A stretch of 16,886 nucleotides of DNA from Larix sibirica. Lineage: Eukaryota; Streptophyta; Pinopsida; Pinales; Pinaceae. Below, piece by piece: positions 1 to 8,400 of the stretch. The number at the start of each line of letters is the position of its first letter. Within the stretch, counting starts at the first letter, position 1. The position numbers and the translations under genes are program-made. The notes beneath the pieces were generated by a model that was not told the DNA's origin, did no database searches, and was given only the letters and a program-made list of their open reading frames with translations. Location of the stretch: positions 1-16,886 of the forward strand of contig NWUY0304689992.1 of assembly GCA_004151065.3 (NCBI GenBank), read 5' to 3'.

Positions 1-95
1 CATAGATTGGTAGCATATTCCCTTCCAGGAGTTGGGTCCGCGGGAGGGGATATTACACAAGCATTATGCTCAGGAAATCTTACAAAGAATCTCAC

Positions 96-193
96 CTCTG
101 CCTCCAATATCGATTTATACTGTTCTTGAAGTAGACTGATGCCAACCAACGGGTATTATTTTGCGTCTCCAAATCCTTTGCAGCAATGATCTC
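96..193 (-). CDS. Importin-11/SAD2-like internal exon (partial gene)
   Basis: Read on the minus strand, this stretch encodes 32 codons plus two bases, beginning EIIAAKDLET and containing WLASVYFKNSINRYWRQR. That is very close to the conserved N-terminal HEAT-repeat segment of importin-11-type karyopherins (plant SAD2 family), where LMASVYFKNSINRYW is typical. These proteins carry cargo through nuclear pores with RanGTP. It is bounded by a plausible acceptor (minus-strand tgcag, plus 194-196) and donor (gtgaga, plus 90-95). An alternative acceptor at 205-206 would add four residues. No stop or frameshift is seen. The next exons would lie left of base 1; I found no first exon to the right, which could reflect a long intron or an orphan captured exon. 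ETQNNTRW is more diverged than usual. Homology is fairly secure; whether the gene is active is not known. Confidence 0.6.
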
Positions 194-477
194 CTGCATT
201 CGCCCTTCAGAAAAAATCAGTCACTCACCTAGATGTATGGTGTAAAGCAAAAATAGAAACTGTTCAGACTAATCTAGATGGCATGAGAAGTAAGAGAAAG
301 CCATATGCAAGGATCTTGGGATACAGTTCTATTAATTGTTTTTTCAGCTCTATCCATTGAATGTGTCAAAAAGATCGCATTCAGCACTAATGAAACATTT
401 GGATTTAATGGTTTGAACTCTAAAGTTTATATTATCATAAATAAATCTTATGTTGGAATTCATTTCCTTTGTAAAGG
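194..477. other. No recognisable gene
   Basis: Mixed-composition DNA upstream (minus strand) of the importin-like exon. A weak plus-strand stretch at about 395-475 (GFNGLNSKVYIII, then FLCKG) vaguely recalls the DUF4283 domain found in plant LINE ORF1 proteins, but the match is too short to call. Confidence 0.3.
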
Positions 478-980
478 GCTCCCCAGGCCCTTTCATATAA
501 ATAGTTTTAATCCATTTCTGTGGGCAGGCTTTAGCTGCAAAAATTCTGTGGAGGCTGCTAAACTATCAAGGCCTCTGGCAAAATGTCCTTCAAAGATTTG
601 GATAAGGGCCCCAATTAAATCCTTAAAAATAGCCTCAACATATGGAAAGCCCTAGGACAGTCATTCCCTCTCATAGGATATTGGCTAGCCTGGAGAGTGG
701 ATGATGGTGAAAGGTGGGAATGGGACTTGATACATGGATCAGGTGTTCCGGGCATTTAAAGCTCTCACCTGACCTCGTAAACAGATTGAACAATTTGGTA
801 TCCATGCATTAGCAGATGCAGCAAATTCTGTGAACACTACTATCTAGCAGCACGGTTGAAAATAGACAGGTCATTGGAATGATAGGGAAGGATTTTACAA
901 AAAGGCTGTCACAAGGTATTAATATGGCTCGTTCTCCATTTTTGGAGCGAATGGTCGTTCTATTAGTGATGATCCTTAAT
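478..980 (+). pseudogene. Decayed LINE reverse transcriptase C-terminus and linker
   Basis: Plus-strand fragments in shifting frames match the region between the RT domain and zf-RVT of plant non-LTR retrotransposons. FNPFLWAG (about 508-530) corresponds to the FLWxG motif. ALAAKILWRLLNYQG (from 528) leads to a stop at 603-605. After a frame change come NIWKALGQSFPLIGYWLAWR (about 638-697), LSPDLVNRLNNL (about 759-795), GIHALADAANSV, and a KDFTKRLSQG stretch near 890-920. The order is that of the family, with a deletion after FLWAG. At least four frame changes and several stops make it non-functional. The other LINE, at 10719-13528, has the equivalent FLWAGG and KILWQIL motifs, so both belong to a similar lineage. 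The ends are not sharply defined and no target-site duplication was found. Confidence 0.6.
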
Positions 981-1910
981 AAAATTTTACTGTGTTGCTT
1001 GGCTGTTACTTGCCCTTCAGTATGATGCCCTTCAGCAATCCACACAACAGAGAGAACTGTGTGTAATGATGACACTGCAGCAACAGATAGATCTGTCCAG
1101 CAATGTGTGACCCCAGGCAGATCTGCCTCAGTTTCTGTGCAAAGCAATTGTAGTCCCAGCAGTGATGGCAGAGTTATGGAGCAGCAGTTTTCCTCAGCGG
1201 CAGCACCAGCCCCAGAAATGTAAGGAGGTGCAAGAAAAGTGGATATATAGACTGAAGTGGAGGACACATGCATCCCTAGGCATGCATTCACCAGCTTTAG
1301 TCCCCTTTCTATTTTAGTATGCTTTTATATTTAGAACATTGTTAGAATTCTATGGTTATAACACATCGTTCTCTCTGTTATGATTTTTTCAGAATTAAAA
1401 TAGGATGTTTTTAGCAAAAATTACTTTTCATAATACATACTTGATATATTTGAGAAGTGCTTCCTTTAGCACAGTTTTCTATGAACAGATCTCAGCACAT
1501 GAGTCTAGAATAGGAGGGCAAGGATCCCAAGAAGGCTTGCATGCCTTTGGAGCGTATTTCCTCCTCTAGCACAAGTTTATATGCAGGCTGGGCACTAAGG
1601 CAAAAATTTGAATGTAACCCGTGACCCTGTGCTTCAGTTATAAAAGCAGAGAATATGAGTAGAGGCATTCATTCAGTTTTCACGCTTGTGATAAGTGGTT
1701 TTATGAGTTTCCTGTGACAGAGTTATTTTCCAGAATTAATGATAAAGCAATAGCAGGTTAGACAGTCCATTTAGCTTTTGTTGTTCATACTTTTCAGTGT
1801 GATGTGTTTTAGTTTCTGAGTATAGATCGTACTGGCAGTTTTAAGAGTTTAGTTAAAACTTTTGTTTATAGTTGTTAGGGTTTTAATCTGAGTGCAGTAC
1901 ACTGTTACCA
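981..1910. other. No recognisable gene
   Basis: I see no coding pattern on either strand. A minus-strand open frame of 160 codons (809-1291) overlaps the LINE relic, has no family signature and looks like chance. The remainder is AT-rich. Confidence 0.4.
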
Positions 1911-2224
1911 TCAGCTAAAAAATTTAGCACTTCCATATATAAGGCACCTAGCTATGAGAAGCTTCGTAGAGTGTTGGTTGGAAAAAACAAAACTTGTCTT
2001 CAGATGATTATGGCTCCACAATCATGTCATGGAGTATAGATGGATGTTCTGTTGTGATGGATGGTTGGAAAGATGCCCAAAACCATCCATTTTTTAACAT
2101 CATTGTATCTTCAACATCTAGTCCCTATTTCTCAAGTGCAAATGATTGTGGATGGTTGATGTTTGATGGTGCAAAAATAATACAGGCAAGTTTTGTTGGA
2201 CAGCATATTGTGTGCATCCATTAA
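1911..2224 (+). pseudogene. hAT-type transposase relic (DUF659 region)
   Basis: Two overlapping plus-strand frames reproduce the start of the DUF659 domain of plant hAT-like transposases. In the first (1911-2039) KAPSYEKLRRVLVGK matches the usual PSYEKLRTxLL segment and ends in a stop at 2037-2039. In the second (1994-2224) GCSVVMDGWKDAQNHPFF and then NIIVSSTSSPYF match the CSIVxDGWTDxRxRPLINI(I/V)V motif followed by xPYFLxAxDC. The aspartate of DGW belongs to the RNase H-like transposase core. A frameshift separates the halves, and the downstream VVQVVTDNA segment and the hAT dimerisation region are missing. The zinc-finger BED domain and terminal inverted repeats are not visible, so the element is a fragment. 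Confidence 0.65.
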
Positions 2225-3068
2225 TAATGCATGCAAAAAACATCAACAAGGAGGATTGAATTTCCAGTTGACTAAAGACATGAGAAAAATGAAAATTCAG
2301 ATGTTTTATTCTAGCCATCACTAATCGTTAACCATTTTCAGAAAGTTTGCTATGATGGAGTTGCTTAAACCCGTCAATACTAGATTTTATTCTACGACAT
2401 TATTCTTCAGCAACTATGGACTGTGTTACCGGATCCAAAGATCTAAGTTACCTTGATCCACCTAGGATTTGTCATGGAAATAGATCCCCTTTTGAAGGAA
2501 ACGGATCCTGAGCATATGAAACGAATCCCGTGGAAAATCAAACAGATTTTGAAATTTTGAACATGAATCTGAAACTTCCAGTGCTTTGTGACACACCAAT
2601 CCCCACAAAATTCATTTTTTTAATGAAAAACTTTCAAATCCTAAACACTTAAAGTCTTAAACCATAAACCCCATAGGTCTGATCTATCCTTATGTCAAGA
2701 TATTCTCTCAAACTATGATCTATCAAGGTCACTCTCAAGGCTTCCATTTAATCTATCTTTATGGTCAAGGTTTGTTGTCAAGGTTTGATCTATCCTTGTG
2801 TGCTACATTGTTACTCACTTCACCAACACTGTTATTTAGTCCTGCCACAACCTTTAAAAAAACCAGTTTATTCACTGCTGATAGGGACATGTGGATGTGG
2901 CTCACAAAAACACTATTATGACCTGCTTCAAGTTCATGCTGAAATGGTTTTTAAAATTATCAATATCAATCATGGTTACAACTCATCAAATTATCAGTTA
3001 TGGTACATGAACTCTCTTTTTGGCTATAACTTATAGTTCTACTCTTATAGTTATGATTCTTCATAGTG
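2225..3068. other. No gene; AT-rich spacer
   Basis: No open frame has a recognisable family. Short GGATCC-rich stretches occur at 2430-2510. The 2715-2921 and 2761-3036 open frames overlap each other and lack motifs, so I treat them as chance. Confidence 0.4.
2679..2790. repeat. Degenerate short tandem repeat (gatctatc...tcaagg)
   Basis: The phrase gatctatccttatgtcaag recurs in altered form about every 35-40 b: near 2679, 2717, 2751 and 2787 (gatctatc, aatctatcttt, gatctatcc), most copies followed by tcaag(g). The copies differ in length and sequence, so this is an old or weak minisatellite. Confidence 0.4.
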
Positions 3069-3790
3069 TTTTTATTTATTATATAAATATTTTTATATTT
3101 TTTAGTACTTGCCGTTTCCCCGCCGTATCCAGATCATGCGTTTTAAAAAATCTGCCGAATCCATATCCATATCCGTATCCTGGTAACTTAGGTCATAACA
3201 CAACATAGTTACAAAATAATTCCACTCTTCTCATATGGCAGAGCTTTTTCTACAATGACTAGAATCCATACAAGAATCTTCTAACTACAAAATATGAAGA
3301 CAATTAAGTAGTTACTTAGCCCAGATTTGAATGGTGCCTGCCCTGGGCACAAGATCAAAAGATATGCAGCTAACAGATTGACTACTTTCCATCATTGGCT
3401 TGCGTTCATTTTCCCCATTTGACTCCATAAAATATATGCCCAATGCTATCTATCTCAATGTTGACAATCAGGTTTGCAGATCAAAGAATTGTAAGTGACA
3501 ATAATTAAACAAGCATGTATTGGGTTTTCTTATATGTCAGACTGTTAATAACGTTTTGTTTTAACAATGACACATACACGCAGCATTGGAACTTTGAAAA
3601 TATTGAGAGCTTAACTTGGTCTCTATCTTTCCATATGGAGGTGTGTATGCCTTATTCAATATTGAGAGCCTACTTCGGCTCTATCTTGCATATGTAGTTT
3701 TGCGTCCTATTCAATATTTACTTTGTTTCCCAAATTCTTTGAAACCCTGAAACCCCCATCACCCCCAAATATCTCAGAAAAGAGATTTTC
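3069..3790. repeat. Tandem repeat unit A (~720 b)
   Basis: First copy of a large tandem duplication. It opens with tttttatttattatataaat and ends at ctcagaaaag followed by a short gattttc. Nearly every base recurs in unit B with an offset of 726 b on the left, falling to 719 b on the right because of small indels. Inside, two related ~55-59-b blocks start with aatattgagagc at about 3599 and 3658. The left part contains (gaatc)catatccatatccgtatcc, a simple hexamer-like stretch. No convincing protein is encoded. Confidence 0.85.
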
Positions 3791-3794
3791 TATA

Positions 3795-4655
3795 TTTTTA
3801 TTTATTATATAAATATTTTTATATTTTGTAGTACTTGCCGTTTCTCCGCCATATCCAGATCCTGGGTTTTAAAAAATCTGGTGAATCCGTATCCGTATCC
3901 TGGTAACTTAGGTCATAACACAACATAGTTACAAAATAATTCCACTCTTCTCATATGCCAGAGCTTTTTCTACAATGACTAGAATCCATACAGGAATCTT
4001 CTAACTACAAAATATGAAGACAATTAAGTAGTTAGCCCAGATTTGAAGGGTGCCTGCCCTGGGCACAAGATCAAAAGATATGCAGCTAACAGATTGACCA
4101 CTTTCCATCATTAGTTTGCGTTCATTTTCCCCATTTGACCTCCATAAAATATATGCCCAATGCTATCTTTCTCAATGTTGACAATCAGGTTAGCAGAACA
4201 GAGAATTGTAAATGACAATCATTAAACAAGCATGTATTGGGTTTTCTTTTATGTCAGACTGTTAATAACGTTTTGTTTTAACAATGACACATACACGCAG
4301 CATTGGAACTTTGTAAATATTGAGAGCTTAACTTGGTCTCTATCTTTCCATATGGAGGTTTGTATGCCTTATTCAATATTGAGAGCCTAACTTTGGCTCT
4401 ATCTTGCATATGTAGTTTTGCCTTCTTTTCAATATTTACTTTGTTTCCCAAATTCTTTGAAACCCTGAAACCCCCCATCAACCCCAAATATCTCAGAAAA
4501 GGGCTTTTCAAAATAATAGATGTGCAACAAAATTATTGCAATAATTACAGTTGAATCCGCTCCAAACACAATAGATGTGCAGCCCACTCTACGGAAATTA
4601 CAGTAGAAACAGCTCCAAAGACATTACGTGTTCAGTCAAAATTCCAGCAATAATT
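3795..4655. repeat. Tandem repeat unit B with 148-b extension
   Basis: Second copy of the ~725-b unit (3795 to about 4508), continuing for ~148 b of sequence not present in unit A (cttttcaaaataatagatgt and onward to attccagcaataatt). The right-hand part from 4209, beginning taaatgacaatcattaaac, is itself the first of three tandem 448-b-type copies. Either A lost the extension or the duplication breakpoint fell within it. Confidence 0.85.
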
Positions 4656-4656
4656 G

Positions 4657-4832
4657 TAAATGACAATCATTAAACAAGCATGCATTGTTGGGTTTTCTTT
4701 TATGTCAGACTGTTAATAACGTTTTGTTTTAACAATGACACATACACCCAGCATTGGAACTTTGAAAATATTGAGAGCGTAGAAACAGCTCCAAAGACAT
4801 TACATGTTCAGTCAAAATTCTAGCAATAATTG
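4657..4832. repeat. Tandem copy C, internally deleted (176 b)
   Basis: This copy begins taaatgacaatcattaaac exactly where copy B (4209-4656) ends. It follows B for ~123 b to atattgagagc, then jumps directly to gtagaaacagctccaaag, the right end of the unit. About 272 b corresponding to roughly 4330-4601 are missing. Its 176-b length is exactly the spacing to copy D. Confidence 0.85.
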
Positions 4833-5275
4833 TAAATGACAATCATTAAACAAGCATGTATTGTTGGGTTTTCTTTTATGTCAGACTGTTAATAACGTTT
4901 TGTTTTAACAATGACATACACGCAGCATTGGAACTTTGAAAATATTGAGAGCTTAACTTGGTCTCTATCTTTCCATATGGAGGTTTGTATGCCTTATTCA
5001 ATATTGAGAGCCTAACTTTGGTTCTATCTTGCATATGTAGTTTTGCCTTCTATTCAATATTTACTTTGTTTCCCAAATTCTTTGAAACCCTGAAACAGCA
5101 TCCCCAAATATCTCAGAAAAGGGCTTTTCAAAATAATAGATGTGCAACAAAATTATTGCAATAATTACAATTGAATCCGTTCCAAACACAATAGATGTGC
5201 AGCCCACTCTACGGAAATTACAGTAGAAACAGCGCCAAAGACATTACATGTTCAGTCAAAATTCTAGCAATAATT
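4833..5275. repeat. Tandem copy D (full 448-b type)
   Basis: Third copy of the right-hand sub-unit, aligned to 4209-4655 nearly end to end, with a few small indels (for example the loss of about eight bases near 5098 in the cccccatcaacccc stretch). It shares ttgttgggttttc with copy C, where B has attgggttttc, so C and D are closer to each other than to B. Homology stops at caataatt; the following acagttgaaac resembles an internal part of the unit. Confidence 0.85.
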
Positions 5276-5499
5276 ACAGTTGAAACAGCTCCAAACTTTT
5301 CAAAACATTTACTGGGTATTTACCCTTATGGATTAAGAGAAAATAAATTAATTCCAGTATTTAATCTCTTCACAATCCACCATGTCAACAATTCATACTT
5401 GACATTACAAAACTTGTAACTTGATTGCACTTGACATTATTTACAAAGCTGATGGATGTTATAGTACAAAGCATAAAAACAGGCAACCTGCACAAGGGT
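5276..5499 (-). other. Probable 3' UTR and downstream flank of the cyclin gene
   Basis: This lies just past the cyclin stop codon on the minus strand. No canonical AATAAA is visible on that strand. AATAAT (minus-strand gtaaataatgtc, plus about 5432-5443) sits ~60 b after the stop and could act as a weak poly(A) signal. The array of tandem repeats ends inside this flank. Confidence 0.4.
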
Positions 5500-8400
5500 C
5501 TAATTTCCTAGAAGAGGAGAAGCAGCAAACGGTAGCTTAGCTACACCTCCAAATTGTGAACTTGAGTACTTATTATACACAGCCTTCAAATCACCCTCTT
5601 TTGCATTCTTATGGAATCCTGCAATCATAGTAGCACATTCCCTGCACAAAGAAAATCAAACGTTCAAACCCTCTTTTATAAATAAGAGATTCAAATCATA
5701 TAAACACAAATGACAAGAAATTCAGGAACTTTCTGCATAAAAAGAAAGCATTTAATTCTAGCATGTCTGCATGCACCAGAAAATAATTTCAGATGCTGTA
5801 CTTGAATACACATTAAGTAGGAAATACTAGGATGTAAAAGACAGAAAGGATATTCAAGATTTACTTGAGTTCTGATTCTCTATATTGTGCATGCTTCTGA
5901 AGCAGTCTTGTCCAAGCTGGCATCCTTTGCAAGATATGTTGTGCCATGTATATAGCAGAGGCTGCCAGCATAGATGGCTTCCATTTCAATGCTTCATACT
6001 CAACCAGGCATAATTCAACAAGATAGAATGCCAAATCCTCAAGCTGATCCATGGAAACAAACCCAAAAGAGCATTAATTTTATAAAGACATAATTTATGA
6101 AAGCTTATAGTTAGAACAAAATGGTGCATGATGTCTGTCATCCAACACATCGAAAATTGAATGCATGTCATAACATAGTGGGGCCCAATGCCATTTGAAT
6201 ATTCAACAAATTTTAAGCAAAACAGAATACCTGCTTATCAGCTTGAGCAGCCTTTAGAAACCTTTTCATGAAAACGAATGGAGTTGGTACAGCCAAATTG
6301 AATCTTAACTTGTTGAGCATCAATTTCTCCTAAAGAACAATTTCAACATAAACATGAGCAACAAAAACAATTTCAAACTTCATCACAAGGCACACGTATC
6401 ATTATGAGATATTAATGTGAGAAAGCAAAATCTCACCATAGAGAGAACTTCATCACATGTGTAAACGTTGTTTGATATTGTAATCAATTCCTTGACCTGT
6501 AAAGCCCTTAAAGAAAATAGGTTAGAATGTAAAGCCCTTATTCTCTAGATGCCATATCAAGGGCACAGAAAACAATATTTTAGTTTTAAAAACTCAATAT
6601 ATATAAAATTGCAGCTTAAAAATGGACATCCCATCCTGTCAATGTTTACCACCTTGGGAGCCCAAATCTCTTCATATTTGGAAGCAACTAGCATAGCAGT
6701 CAAACCCACTAGTTGAAGATCCTTTCTCGTAGTAGTGTACACCATAGAAAGAAATCTATCAATCAGGTTTGCCATGAGAAAAAGTGTCTCGTGCATCAAT
6801 TCAAACTTTAGATGCACCTGCAAGTGCAAATTTTCTATGTCAGGAAATTATAACAGAAACAGAAAATGCTTATTACAGAAACAGATAGACATTGAAATGT
6901 TTTAATTGAGTACATCAATAAGCCAGTCGACAAGTATTCCCCGCATCTTCTGGTTGATATCAACTTGGCTTAACATGTAGTTTGAAGACAGATAGTTGCA
7001 TGCCTGCAATACAACAAACACAGCAGACATAAAAGAAACAATTTATACAACTACTTATTCAGATCTATATCTACTATCTACACTATAGGCATGGGTTAAG
7101 GTTCGCATTAATGCCCGGCCTAAATTCCTTATTCCTAAATTATAACCTTCCATAAATTATAACCTTCCTTGATGTTTAAACGGGGACTTTAATTCTCCAG
7201 TGAAGATATTCTTGTATGCACACAGACACACACTGCTCACATGTAATCATAGCATACTATATGCTGTGAACAACCAGGTGTCTGATTAAGTTGTTTAAAT
7301 GACACTTCAGCAGCAGTCCAGTTTAATAAAAATTTAAAATAGTAAAAACAAATGTTATCAAGACAAGATGTTATTTCAAATAGTAACAAAAACAGTTTGC
7401 AAGCTCCCATGACAAAAGGTGCATACCTCTGTATACCAATAGAAATGGTAAATGTCTTGAACATATTCAACTACAGCAAGTTGATTTTCATTATCGGCTT
7501 CGTCAATGTTGGGCAAGTCCCCTTCCTCTTCCACAACACCCCGCTCAATGGCTCCAGATGCAAGCTGTTTAATTGAAACCATTAGATGGAAAATGGAGCT
7601 ATGGATTAGATAAACCCTTCACTGCTCAGTGCTCTTGCAAAAGAAAAGTCTAAAACTATTTTATTAAAAAAAACAATCTACACATGCTAAAATAAGGCCA
7701 GTGGACCAGATGCTCCTAACCTCACTTCTGGCAGTCAGTGTTGATGTAAAAGCTCTTTGAAGCCTGCCCTTTCTTTTTGACACATCAGTCACTGGGATCC
7801 TTCTTGAGACACCCTTAGCTATAGGTGGGCAGACCCTAGACTTGGATGTATTTGAAGCAGGTTTGCCTGAGATGTCAACATTTGAAGGCCTCGGTGGTCT
7901 CCCTGAAGCTGAAGCGTGTTTACCAGAGAGGCCAGTAGCAGAAGGCCTGTGTTGTATCCTTGAACTTGATGGATGTTTACTTGATACCTCAACATTAGAA
8001 ACCCTAGGCAGTTTGCCTGAAGCTGATTCACGTTTATGTGAGAGTCCAACATTGGAAATCCCAGGTGCTTTTGCTGAGTCTGGTACATGCTTGGATTTTG
8101 AAACCAATGTTGGTCTAATGCTTCCATTTTCATCTTTGTTTCTTTGTGGCCCCAGTGGCTGAATGGCAGCAAAACAAAACCCATAGAAGTAAAATAAATA
8201 CATGTAAACCATCCCACTAAAGAGGCAAGCAAAGAGCCATGTTATTGACCTCAACATTCCCACTTACAGTCACCCATTTGAAACAGAGGCCAAGGTATAA
8301 ATCTCAGTAGTGGTGAACTAAATCATTCACCTGATGCTGCATTACTAACATCTGGGAGTAGATACATGATAATTCAGACAACCATTTAATCACGCACAAA

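Noticed and set aside
809-1291. 160-codon minus-strand open frame
   Set aside because: It overlaps the plus-strand LINE relic, shows no family motif and has no splice or neighbour support.
3160-3185. PYPYPYPG-encoding stretch
   Set aside because: A short simple-sequence run (catatccatatccgtatcc) in the tandem repeat, not a protein motif.
4333-5164. Two near-identical ~70-codon plus-strand open frames (MVSIFPYGGLYALFNIES)
   Set aside because: The likeness only reflects the tandem DNA repeat; the unit A equivalent is interrupted and no homology is recognised.
3069-5275. Possible CRISPR-like array
   Set aside because: Units are hundreds of bases long with no short repeat-spacer alternation, and the context is a plant nuclear genome.
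7842-8162. 106-codon plus-strand open frame rich in LPEA
   Set aside because: It is the antisense of the cyclin exon with 19-residue repeats; the periodicity comes from those repeats.
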